From positions 1-44,501 of the forward strand of contig JANXZG010000037.1 in the NCBI GenBank assembly GCA_025355645.1: a DNA stretch of 44,501 bases, read 5' to 3'. The notes under the pieces are model-generated. The model saw only the letters and a program-made list of their open reading frames with translations, had not been told where the DNA came from and made no database searches. Position numbers and translations under genes: made by a program. Shown piece after piece: positions 1-7,754 of this stretch (position 1 is its first letter; every line of letters begins with the position of its first letter). The DNA comes from Gammaproteobacteria bacterium (GTDB lineage Bacteria; Pseudomonadota; Gammaproteobacteria; Steroidobacterales; Steroidobacteraceae).

Positions 1-22
1 TGCTCGACACCATTGCAGGTTT

Positions 23-502
23 TCAGCCGGCACCGACCTCCTTGGCAAATAGCTCGAGCATGCCGGGCCAGCCGCCATCGACGCCGGCGCGCATCGTCTC
101 GCCCTCGGCCGCGCCCATGCGCTCGAAATCACGATGTTCGAGCTCCACGCCGGTGCTGCCATCCGCTTGCGGTACAAATCGCACGTCAACTTCGGAGGCC
201 AACGCCACACGCGTATCAGGTTTCCACTTCGAATTGATTTCCCAGCTCACGACAAACTGTTTTCCTGGCTGCCATACACGCACGTGCCCGATGATCGCCT
301 CTGTGCCGTCCTCGAAGCTCGTGTACCACCGACCGCCGACAAAAGGCTCGATTGTGGATTGCTTGATAGGCGTCTCGCCAATGCCCTTCGACTTTGGCCA
401 CCAGCGATCAACCTTAAGAGTGAATACTTCAAAAGCGCGCTGGGCGGTCGCCTTGACGTTCACGGTTTTACGAACCGGAGCAATAGCAATGGTTGAGCTC
501 AT
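23..502 (-). CDS. SRPBCC (AHSA1/START-like) domain protein
   Basis: A protein of 159 residues with the SRPBCC/AHSA1 pattern: an N-terminal strand leading into ERAFEVFT-like sequence (here AQRAFEVFTLKVDRWWP), a central FVGGRWYTSFEDGTEAIIGHV hairpin region and a C-terminal long helix (GGWPGMLELFAKEV). Proteins of this fold have a deep hydrophobic ligand cavity; no enzyme activity can be assigned. Its start overlaps the stop of the upstream arsR-type gene by four bases (ATGA), so the two are translationally coupled. ArsR-SRPBCC pairs are a common arrangement, and the repressor probably controls this gene. The cytoplasmic role is unknown; it may bind a small hydrophobic compound. Confidence 0.9.
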   Translation of the reverse strand: MSSTIAIAPVRKTVNVKATAQRAFEVFTLKVDRWWPKSKGIGETPIKQSTIEPFVGGRWYTSFEDGTEAIIGHVRVWQPGKQFVVSWEINSKWKPDTRVALASEVDVRFVPQADGSTGVELEHRDFERMGAAEGETMRAGVDGGWPGMLELFAKEVGAG

Positions 503-825
503 GTTTTTTTCCTTGGCTGTGGTGAATCAGGTTTCTCTACTTCGTTCTTGAATGCCTCGAGCGCGCCGTCCCAAAAGCCGTCCAGCCAGCGCCGCAGGTC
601 CCCGAGGCCATCGGGATCGATGTAGTACACGCGGCGAGTTCCTTCGGATCGATCTTTCACAAGTCCGGCGTCCTTCAGGGTTTTCAGATGCTGGGACACG
701 GCAGGACGGCTCACGGGAAGTCCCGTGGCCAGCACCCCCACCGATTTAGGCCCGCAGCGCAGGCGCTCGAATACCCGGCGGCGCGTAGGATCACTGAGGC
801 ATTGCAATGCTTTTCCGTAAGCCAT
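499..825 (-). CDS. ArsR-family winged-helix repressor
   Basis: A small regulator of 108 residues. The N-terminal two thirds is a winged helix: ALQCLSDPTRRRVFERL is the usual first helix of ArsR proteins, LPVSRPAVSQHLKTLKDAGLV is the recognition helix region and EGTRRVYYID is the wing. The ELCVCDL-type metal site of metal-sensing ArsR proteins is absent, with only isolated cysteines, so it probably senses something other than thiophilic metals. It is the first gene of a two-gene operon with the SRPBCC gene. Two inverted repeats lie over and just before its start codon and are likely its own operator, so autorepression is expected. Confidence 0.92.
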   Translation of the reverse strand: MAYGKALQCLSDPTRRRVFERLRCGPKSVGVLATGLPVSRPAVSQHLKTLKDAGLVKDRSEGTRRVYYIDPDGLGDLRRWLDGFWDGALEAFKNEVEKPDSPQPRKKT

Positions 826-850
826 TACTTACGGTAAGCCAATACTTACC
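815..850. promoter_or_regulatory. Tandem inverted repeats, likely ArsR operator
   Basis: Two overlapping palindromes are visible. The first is CCGTAAG (815-821), spacer of six, CTTACGG (828-834), and it covers the arsR-type start codon at 823-825. The second is GGTAAG (833-838), spacer of six, CTTACC (845-850). Their centres are about 17 bases apart. The shared half-site, the equal spacers and the position over the start of a winged-helix repressor gene make autorepression the natural reading. The VOC gene starts 142 bases away on the other strand and may share the control region. Confidence 0.65.
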
Positions 851-991
851 TAGTGTCAAATGCTGCCGCATAGCCAGCTGTCGACCGATGAAGCTGCCGT
901 GCGCGACGCGCTGCCCCGCAAGAAGGCGGGATCTGACGCCTCGCGGACCAGGATCATCCGCCTGCTCGTAACAGGAGTATTCTTTGCTGCA

Positions 992-1405
992 ATGTCGAAA
1001 CCGTCCGAGCCAATTCCCATCCTAGGCCTTGCCCACATCGGCATCCGCGTGCACGATCTGGCGCGCGCGGTCCAGTTCTATGAATTGCTGGGCTTTACCA
1101 AGACCGCGGGGCCGATCGGCCCTGAACCGGTCGCCATCCTGGACCATCCATCGGGACTCGAGCTGAATTTGATCCTGAATGCATCGCAGGCAAACGCGCC
1201 GAATATCCTGATGGATGTGCCGGACAAACACCCCGGGATTACACACTTTGCGTTGCTATGCCCGGATATTTTGGCGGCCAAGGAGCGGCTCTGGGCCGCT
1301 GGCATCCCTCTGAGCGGAGGGCCCGTGCGATTTGGGCCCACTGCGCAGGGTATCTTCGTGCGTGATCCCGATCGCAACGTGATCGAGCTGCACCAGCGCG
1401 GGTAA
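992..1405 (+). CDS. VOC-family (glyoxalase/dioxygenase fold) protein
   Basis: A single-module vicinal-oxygen-chelate protein of 137 residues. The start at 992 is chosen because the family begins just there (ILGLAHIGIRVHDLARAVQFY) and an AGGAG lies upstream at 973-977; the open frame extends to 860 without recognisable sequence. Likely metal ligands are His15 (LAHIGI), Glu57 (GLELNL), His85 (GITHFA) and Glu132 (NVIELHQ), the normal VOC set, so it should bind a divalent metal. Members act as glyoxalases, dioxygenases or resistance proteins and the substrate cannot be read from sequence. It diverges from the arsR/SRPBCC pair. Confidence 0.88.
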   Translation: MSKPSEPIPILGLAHIGIRVHDLARAVQFYELLGFTKTAGPIGPEPVAILDHPSGLELNLILNASQANAPNILMDVPDKHPGITHFALLCPDILAAKERLWAAGIPLSGGPVRFGPTAQGIFVRDPDRNVIELHQRG

Positions 1406-1408
1406 TAT

Positions 1409-2584
1409 TTATTGCGCGACGCGCCGCTGGCGCCCCAGCACAAGTCCTGCCAGCAGGCAAAAGGCCGCTGCGCTCAACAGCGCCGGCAGTCCATCGTGCG
1501 GCCATAAATCCATCATCAGGCCGCCAACGCCCGGGCCGAGAACGCCGCCCGCACAATAGATCATGACAAAAAGCGTATTCGCTCCGGCGACATCGCGAGC
1601 CTCGAAGACTTCACCCAGCAAGGCGACCCCTTGGCTGTAGAAGGCGTACAGAGTGCCGCCCCACACAAACAGCAGCGGCCCCAGTAGCCAGGGTTGGTGC
1701 AGGCACTGCGGCAATAGCAGCGGTCCGATCCCACTCACCAGCGCGCATACGCCGAGCATGAGGTGGCGGCCATATCGATCCGCAAGCAGTCCGATCGGCA
1801 ACTGCAGAATGACATTGCCCGCCAGAAATATCGTCAGCAGCAGAAGCGCCGAGCGTTCGCTCAACGCCTCCCGCACTCCATATAGCGGCAGCAAGGATAA
1901 TTCCGCGGATTCAACCAACCCGGCGATCAGCGCGGCTGCCATCACCGCCGGTGCGAGCCACAGCAGGCGCGGCAAGTCACGAAGCGACTGCGTATGCGCA
2001 GCGCCGTGTTCCGCACTGCTGGCCGCGACTTGCGGCAGCAGCGCGAGCGGTAACAGCGTCAGCGCAAGGCATAGGCCGCCCGCGATGAAGGGCCAGGCGC
2101 CGACCGTTCCCGTGAATTCCAGCAAGCCCGGCCCCGCGACGGTGCCGATAGCGAAAACCGTCCCGTAAACGCCCATCACCGCGCCCCGCGCCCCGTCGGG
2201 GATCGCCCGGTTCATCCACACCTCGCTGGCGATCCACGCGAGTCCGAGCGCAAGTCCCGTCAGCATCCGCAACAGCAGCCACGGCGCAACGCCGCTCCAG
2301 AACGGCATAATCAGCAGGACGACAATGCTGAACGCGACGCCGCCAACAACTGAGCGCTGCAGCCCGATCCTCGCGATCAGTCGCGGGTAAGCGGGACCCA
2401 GAATTACAACTGCGACCAGACTCACAGCAATGACGCCGCCGATCGCGACGGTCGAATTTCCGGCGCGATTCAGCACCATCGCGATCAGTGGCGGCTCAAA
2501 ACCAAATATCAGGCCCACGCCTAGGCTCGTAGAGAAGACGGCTGCCAGCACCCACGGGGTTCGGCGATGCTCGCTGTATGTCAT
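1409..2584 (-). CDS. MFS transporter
   Basis: A major facilitator superfamily protein of 391 residues with about twelve hydrophobic segments. The A-motif region between helices 2 and 3 is degenerate; ADRYGRHLMLG between the two halves is the matching motif in the second half. The start at 2584 (MTYSEHRRTPW) is preferred because AAGGG lies eight bases upstream; the frame stays open to a TTG at 2641. It ends three bases from the convergent VOC gene and diverges from the TonB receptor gene. Probably an inner-membrane exporter of a drug or metabolite; substrate unknown. Confidence 0.88.
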   Translation of the reverse strand: MTYSEHRRTPWVLAAVFSTSLGVGLIFGFEPPLIAMVLNRAGNSTVAIGGVIAVSLVAVVILGPAYPRLIARIGLQRSVVGGVAFSIVVLLIMPFWSGVAPWLLLRMLTGLALGLAWIASEVWMNRAIPDGARGAVMGVYGTVFAIGTVAGPGLLEFTGTVGAWPFIAGGLCLALTLLPLALLPQVAASSAEHGAAHTQSLRDLPRLLWLAPAVMAAALIAGLVESAELSLLPLYGVREALSERSALLLLTIFLAGNVILQLPIGLLADRYGRHLMLGVCALVSGIGPLLLPQCLHQPWLLGPLLFVWGGTLYAFYSQGVALLGEVFEARDVAGANTLFVMIYCAGGVLGPGVGGLMMDLWPHDGLPALLSAAAFCLLAGLVLGRQRRVAQ

Positions 2585-2728
2585 CGAAAGCCCTTGCATT
2601 GGCATCGCAGCTGTGAGCCCGAGATCGTGCTTGTCACGCAATCCTCTTGCGTACCAGTTAACGCTATGTTACGAATTGGCTATTACAACCACAAGATGAT
2701 CGATTAATTACCATTCAGGGGTGCTTTG

Positions 2729-5329
2729 ATGAACAAACTACTGTCTGCAGCTGCCACGGTATTCATCTGCGCAAGTATTTTCAGCGGCCCCGCATACTCG
2801 GCGGCCGCTACGAGCAAGGCAGATACCGGGACTGCGCTCGATGAGATCATCGTAACCGCCGAGAAGCGCGATTCCACGGTACAGGCAACTCCCATCAGCA
2901 TCTCGGCGCTCTCGGGCGACGCGCTCGAATCGCTGGGCCTGAAATCGATCGAAGACATGATCGGTTCTGTCCCCGGAATGTCGGCCCGCACCGCGGGCCC
3001 CGGCCAGACCGAGTATGAGATGCGCGGGCTCGCTTCCGGCGGTGGCTCGGCTGCGACGGTGGGATTCTACGTGGATGAGACGCCGCTGTCCTCGAACGCC
3101 GTCGCCCTGAACGGACGCACCGTCATCGATGCAGACCTGTTTGATCTGAATCATACCGAAGTGCTGCGCGGCCCACAGGGCACCCTGTACGGCGCAGGCT
3201 CGATGGGCGGCACGATCAAGCTGGTCACTAATCCCCCCAAGCTGGGCGAGTTCGAAGGAGCCACCGCCGAGGATGTTTCGCAAACGACCGGCGGCAGCAC
3301 GAATGGCAGTGGCGATATCATGGTAAACCTGCCATTCGGGGACAGCGTGGCGCTGCGCCTTGTCGGCACCGGCAAGTACATCAGTGGCTGGATCGATCGC
3401 AAAGTCGTCGGCTATGCCGGCGACAGTACAACCGCGCTGGCCAATGGCGGGCCAAATACCTCGATCGGCACTTATTATCCGGTTCCGACCACGCTGAACG
3501 ACCATAATACGAATCCGAACGCGCCGCCTTCCTACTTCCTCAACCGGGGCGATGTCGCTGCTGCGCCGGTGCTTAAGGACATCAAGGGGTCGAACCTGGA
3601 GCGCTTCGTGTCCGCGCGCGCCGCGCTGTTGTGGAAGGCATCTGACAACCTGTCATTTACGCTGGACTGGATGTACCAGAAAATTAACGCTGACGGCTAC
3701 AACAACTACCAGGATCCACCAGCGCAGCAGGCGATATTCCAGCCCTACGATGAGCAGGAACCGTACGGCGATGTGTTCAACATGGAAAGCCTGAAGATCG
3801 TCTATGACATGGGCTGGGGGGAGCTCACCTCAGCGAGCGCCTATTGGCGCCGCGATGTGCACCAGTCCACCGACTCAACCGAGGCGCTGCAGAACATCTT
3901 TAACATGGTGTACCAGTCGCCGGCGTTGCCCGCCTTCGTCGAGAACCTGTACCAGGATGAGGACATCACGACGCAGTGGAGCCAGGAGCTGCGACTGTCC
4001 TCGAAGGGGGATTCAGACATCACATGGACGATCGGTGCTTACGCGACCGACCTGCATTCGGGGTATCGCACCTACAATCAGGAGGCGGCGATCGCGAATA
4101 CCATTGGCTGCGATTCGGTGATCGTCAGCTTCGGTGTTTATCCGGGTCGGGTCGGCGGGACTTGCGCGCCTGGGAACGCGGCCGCCAATATCAACAATGG
4201 CGGCGCCGCGGCCAATCCGAACGGCATCATATTCAATGACAACAACCCGAACATCACCACGCAGCAAGCGATATTCGGCGACGTCGGCTACAAGATTACG
4301 ACGGACCTGAAACTGACCACGGGCCTGCGCTTTTATAAGTTTGCGGTGTCCAACACCTCCTATCAGACCGGCGTAGGCACCGGCACCGGCAACGCCGATC
4401 CCCAGTGTGCTTTTATACCAGGAACCACCCAGTTGACCGGCCCCACGCGCGACGGCGGCAATGGCAGCGCATGCGTCCCCCCGACCGCTTCGGGAAATGG
4501 CAGCGGCGTCCTGCCGAAGGTCAACCTGTCCTATACCCCGAATGCGGACCTGACTGTGTACAGCACGATATCCAAAGGATACCGGCCCGGCGGCGTGAAC
4601 CTACCGATCCCGATCAGCCCGCTCTCCTTCTACTATTGCGGTCCGGGTAGTGGCAATTCTTACGTGTCGACCGAGCCGTACTACTACGGGCCTGACAATA
4701 TCTGGAGCTTTGAGATCGGTGAGAAGGCGCGCTTCGCCGACCGGCGAATTACGCTGAACGCCGATGTGTTCTACGTGAAGTGGACCGACATCCAGCAGCT
4801 GGTCGTGCTTAGCTGCGGCTACCCGTACAACGCGAACGTCGGCAATGCCAAGACCTATGGGCCGGAAGTGGAAATGTCTGCGAAGGTCACGGACGAATTC
4901 ACACTTGACGTGACGGGCGCCTGGACGCAGGCCTATGTCAGTGAACCGGAGAGCCGCGCCGGCTTGCCCATCACCCCGGGCACGCGCATCAACAACATCC
5001 CGCGCTATACCGGCAGCCTGGCGTTCTCCTACGAGCGGGCGCTCGATGGGGATTACAACCTGCGCGCGCGCCTGAGCGAAGCGTATGTGGGCCCCTCGGA
5101 CGACGTGGCCGTCAATCGCGAGACCCTGGGCGGCTATGGCCTCGTGGAAGCACGCGCGGGCATCACGCACAACAAATGGCAGGCGTACCTGTACGGGAAC
5201 AACCTGAACAACAAGCATGCGGCGCTGACCATCGACAACACCGTGTTCGCCTGGCAGCAGCCGACGATCACGCGTGTCTCCACCAACCAGCCGCGCACGA
5301 TCGGCTTGCAGTTCGAAACGAAGTTTTAG
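2729..5329 (+). CDS. TonB-dependent outer-membrane receptor
   Basis: An outer-membrane receptor of 866 residues. It has a signal peptide (residues 1 to about 26, ending near GPAYSAAA), then DEIIVTAEKR at the start of the plug, and the plug signature RGPQGTLYGAGSMGGTIKLV near residues 147-166. The rest is beta-barrel strand sequence ending in Phe (GLQFETKF), as expected for BAM-inserted barrels. The ATG at 2729 follows CAGGGG. These receptors import siderophores, sugars, peptides or other scarce nutrients with TonB energy. The next gene in the same direction is an amino acid/amine permease, so the ligand may be a nitrogen compound; this is inference from position. A strong terminator follows the gene. 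Confidence 0.95.
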   Translation: MNKLLSAAATVFICASIFSGPAYSAAATSKADTGTALDEIIVTAEKRDSTVQATPISISALSGDALESLGLKSIEDMIGSVPGMSARTAGPGQTEYEMRGLASGGGSAATVGFYVDETPLSSNAVALNGRTVIDADLFDLNHTEVLRGPQGTLYGAGSMGGTIKLVTNPPKLGEFEGATAEDVSQTTGGSTNGSGDIMVNLPFGDSVALRLVGTGKYISGWIDRKVVGYAGDSTTALANGGPNTSIGTYYPVPTTLNDHNTNPNAPPSYFLNRGDVAAAPVLKDIKGSNLERFVSARAALLWKASDNLSFTLDWMYQKINADGYNNYQDPPAQQAIFQPYDEQEPYGDVFNMESLKIVYDMGWGELTSASAYWRRDVHQSTDSTEALQNIFNMVYQSPALPAFVENLYQDEDITTQWSQELRLSSKGDSDITWTIGAYATDLHSGYRTYNQEAAIANTIGCDSVIVSFGVYPGRVGGTCAPGNAAANINNGGAAANPNGIIFNDNNPNITTQQAIFGDVGYKITTDLKLTTGLRFYKFAVSNTSYQTGVGTGTGNADPQCAFIPGTTQLTGPTRDGGNGSACVPPTASGNGSGVLPKVNLSYTPNADLTVYSTISKGYRPGGVNLPIPISPLSFYYCGPGSGNSYVSTEPYYYGPDNIWSFEIGEKARFADRRITLNADVFYVKWTDIQQLVVLSCGYPYNANVGNAKTYGPEVEMSAKVTDEFTLDVTGAWTQAYVSEPESRAGLPITPGTRINNIPRYTGSLAFSYERALDGDYNLRARLSEAYVGPSDDVAVNRETLGGYGLVEARAGITHNKWQAYLYGNNLNNKHAALTIDNTVFAWQQPTITRVSTNQPRTIGLQFETKF

Positions 5330-5357
5330 GCATCCCGCCTTAATTCGTGGCAATCTG

Positions 5358-5385
5358 TCGGGGGGCCTTTGTGCCCCCCGATTTT
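5358..5385 (+). terminator. Intrinsic terminator after the TonB receptor
   Basis: A nine-base-pair stem, TCGGGGGGC (5358-5366) with GCCCCCCGA (5373-5381), closes a six-base loop CTTTGT and is followed by TTTTC. It is the strongest hairpin noticed in the window. It ends only about 14 bases before the permease start at 5400, so transcription from the receptor promoter must read through it to reach the permease, or the permease has a start site very close by. Confidence 0.8.
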
Positions 5386-5399
5386 CGTCAAGGGAGATG

Positions 5400-6890
5400 A
5401 TGTTGGCGAATAAAAAAGAAGTCGTATCGAACGATCACGATACAAACCAATTGCGTGCCCTAGGGTATGAGTCCAATTTCGAGCGCACGATGTCCAAGTG
5501 GGAGAACTTCTCCCTCGGCTTCACCTATCTCTCTCCGGTGGTCGGCGTCTACACGCTGTTCGCTGCCGCCTTCGTGGCGGGTGGCCCGCCTATGTGGTGG
5601 ACCTATATCTTGGTCGGCCTGGGGCAACTGATGGTGTGCCTGGTATTCGGCGAGATTGTCTCGCAGTTCCCGATTTCCGGCGGGTTGTATCCTTGGGCGC
5701 GGCGTCTGGTGGGCAAGCGCTGGGCCTGGATGGCCGGTTGGGTCTATGCATGGGCACTGATGTGCACGATGGCCGGCGTGGCAACGGGCGTGGCGCCGTT
5801 CCTCGCCCAGCTGTTTGGCGCCGAGGCCTCGCCCATGGTGAACACCGTGATCGCACTGGTGCTGATTACACTTTCGACGGCGCTGAACCTAAGTGGCACG
5901 CGCTGGCTCGCCAGGGTTGCCATGTTCGGCTTCATCTGCGAGCTCGTCGGTGCGATCGTGGTCGGGATTTACTTGCTGGTGTTCGCGCGGCATCAGCCGC
6001 TGAATATCCTGCTGGATACGAGTCTTGTTCACACCGAAGGCAGCTACCTGCCCGCGTTCCTCGCCTCCTCGCTCGCCGCGATGTTCTGCTACTACGGCTT
6101 TGAGGCCTGTGGCGACGTGGCCGAGGAGACACCGGACGCCAGCCGCATGATCCCGAAGGCGATGCGGCTGACGATCTATATCGGCGGCGCGGCGGCGTGC
6201 TGGGTGTGCCTGGCCTTCATCTTGTCCATTCCTGACATCGGTGCCGTCATGTCGGGCGACGACAAGGATCCGATCGTCACACTGCTTAAGGCATCCATGG
6301 GAGAGATGGGGTTTCGGGCCGTCATTGTCGTCGTGCTGGTCTCCTTCGTATCCTGCCTACTGAGCCTGCAGGCCGCGGCCAGCCGCCTGATCTTTGCCTA
6401 CGCTCGTGACCAGATGATTTTCGGCAGCGCGTTCCTGAGCACCATGTCGCCGGGCCGCCATGTCCCTGCGAATGCGCTGATCATGATGGGCGCAATTCCG
6501 GCGCTGATTGCGCTCTCCTCGCTGTGGCTCGCCGATGCGATCACGACGATCATCAGCTTTGCCGCCGTCGGGATCTATATATCGTTCCAGATGATCGTGT
6601 TCGGCGCCTTGCTCGCGCGCGCCAAGGGCTGGCGGCCGACGGGCCCCTTCACACTAGGCCGCTGGGGCAGGTTCGTGAACCTGACTGGCCTCGCCTATGG
6701 CGTCAGCGCGATCATCAACATCCTCTGGCCGCGCGGCGCGCCCACGGACCCCTGGTACGTGCCCTGGGGCATGCTGGTCACGACGGTGGGAGTCATTGCG
6801 CTCGGCGGGGTCTACATGATACTTGCGCGTCCGTATGAGCGCGGTAACGCGCCGGCAGGGGATGCGCACCTGCTCGCCAATCGCGGTTGA
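5400..6890 (+). CDS. APC-superfamily amino acid/amine permease (ACT-like)
   Basis: A permease of 496 residues with about twelve transmembrane helices. The N-terminal pattern FERTMSKWENFSLGFTYLSPVVGVYTLF, followed by QFPISGGLYPWARRLVGKRWAWMAGWVYAW, is typical of the amino acid/choline (ACT) branch of the APC superfamily, which carries GABA, choline, amines and polyamines. The start lies right after AGGGAG; ATG codons at 5397 and 5400 and a TTG at 5403 are all possible, and 5400 is a compromise. It follows the TonB receptor on the same strand and probably moves a nitrogen compound across the inner membrane. The substrate is not assignable. Confidence 0.9.
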   Translation: MLANKKEVVSNDHDTNQLRALGYESNFERTMSKWENFSLGFTYLSPVVGVYTLFAAAFVAGGPPMWWTYILVGLGQLMVCLVFGEIVSQFPISGGLYPWARRLVGKRWAWMAGWVYAWALMCTMAGVATGVAPFLAQLFGAEASPMVNTVIALVLITLSTALNLSGTRWLARVAMFGFICELVGAIVVGIYLLVFARHQPLNILLDTSLVHTEGSYLPAFLASSLAAMFCYYGFEACGDVAEETPDASRMIPKAMRLTIYIGGAAACWVCLAFILSIPDIGAVMSGDDKDPIVTLLKASMGEMGFRAVIVVVLVSFVSCLLSLQAAASRLIFAYARDQMIFGSAFLSTMSPGRHVPANALIMMGAIPALIALSSLWLADAITTIISFAAVGIYISFQMIVFGALLARAKGWRPTGPFTLGRWGRFVNLTGLAYGVSAIINILWPRGAPTDPWYVPWGMLVTTVGVIALGGVYMILARPYERGNAPAGDAHLLANRG

Positions 6891-6897
6891 AGCCTTG

Positions 6898-7677
6898 CTA
6901 GGGATAAGCTCCGGCGGTCGCGTCATTGCCGCCGTCGACCGCGAGGTTCGCACCCGTCACGTAGCTCGCAAGATCAGAGGCGAGGAAATGCACGCAGCGC
7001 GCAACCTCGACTGGCTGCGCAAGCCTGCGCATCGGGATTCCCTGGGCAAGCGCGCGCAGATTCGCGTTGATATCTCCGCCCTGCTTCGCCGCGATCTGAT
7101 CGACCATGCGCGTATGAATCTCGCCGGGGCAGACCGAATTGACGCGGATGTTATCGCGCGCATGGTCAAGCGCCATGCAGCGCGTGATCTGAATGACCGC
7201 GCCCTTGCTGGCGCAATAGGCCACGTGATTCGCCTCCCCATTGAGCCCCCATTCCGAGGCAATGTTCACGATCGCGCCGCCGCCCGCGCGCATCATGTGC
7301 CGGACGGCGGCGCGACTGAGATAAAACAATGCGTTGACGTTGACCGCCATGGTCTCGAGCCACTGCTGGTCGGTGGTTTGAGGCGCGCTCGCGCTGTAGA
7401 GGATGCCGGCATTGTTGACCAGCACGTGAAGGCCACCGAACGCGCCAATGGTCGAGCCGATCAGCGCATCGCAGGCACCGGCTTCGCGCAAATCCGCGGC
7501 CAGGAATTGCGCCCTGAACCCCGCGCTGCGAAGCGATGCGACGACCGCTTCGCCTCGCGCAACGTCGCGTCCCGAGACCATGACCGCGGCACCGGATTCG
7601 GCGAAAACCCGTGCGCAGGCCTCGCCGATGCCGGTCGTGGAGCCCGTGACGAGCACGACTTTCCCGGAGAAACTCAT
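6898..7677 (-). CDS. SDR-family NAD(P)-dependent oxidoreductase
   Basis: A classical short-chain dehydrogenase/reductase of 260 residues. The cofactor motif is VTGSTTGIGEA (TGxxxGxG) near residue 10, NNAG follows near residue 88, and the active site is Ser in NIASEWG with YCASK (YxxxK) about 14 residues later. The C-terminal SYVTGANLAVDGG is the usual substrate-loop end. The start at 7677 is supported by AGGAGGG upstream and by the family N-terminus. It converges on the permease with a seven-base gap and diverges from the TMADH-family gene across 77 bases. It may oxidise an aldehyde or alcohol from the amine pathway; this is inferred from context only. Confidence 0.93.
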   Translation of the reverse strand: MSFSGKVVLVTGSTTGIGEACARVFAESGAAVMVSGRDVARGEAVVASLRSAGFRAQFLAADLREAGACDALIGSTIGAFGGLHVLVNNAGILYSASAPQTTDQQWLETMAVNVNALFYLSRAAVRHMMRAGGGAIVNIASEWGLNGEANHVAYCASKGAVIQITRCMALDHARDNIRVNSVCPGEIHTRMVDQIAAKQGGDINANLRALAQGIPMRRLAQPVEVARCVHFLASDLASYVTGANLAVDGGNDATAGAYP

Positions 7678-7739
7678 GGTATGTCCGACCCTCCTACCGG
7701 TTGGCCCCCGCTGGCCGCGGGGCTGCCGGTCCTTGCCGG

Positions 7740-7745
7740 TATAAT
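7740..7745 (+). promoter_or_regulatory. Perfect TATAAT box 9 bases before the ATG at 7755
   Basis: TATAAT matches the sigma-70 -10 consensus exactly. Only nine bases separate it from the ATG of the TMADH-family gene, and no Shine-Dalgarno sequence lies between. A transcript started at the usual distance would begin at or within a few bases of the ATG. A convincing -35 box is not seen, so the promoter may need an activator. Confidence 0.5.
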
Positions 7746-7754
7746 AAGCGAATA

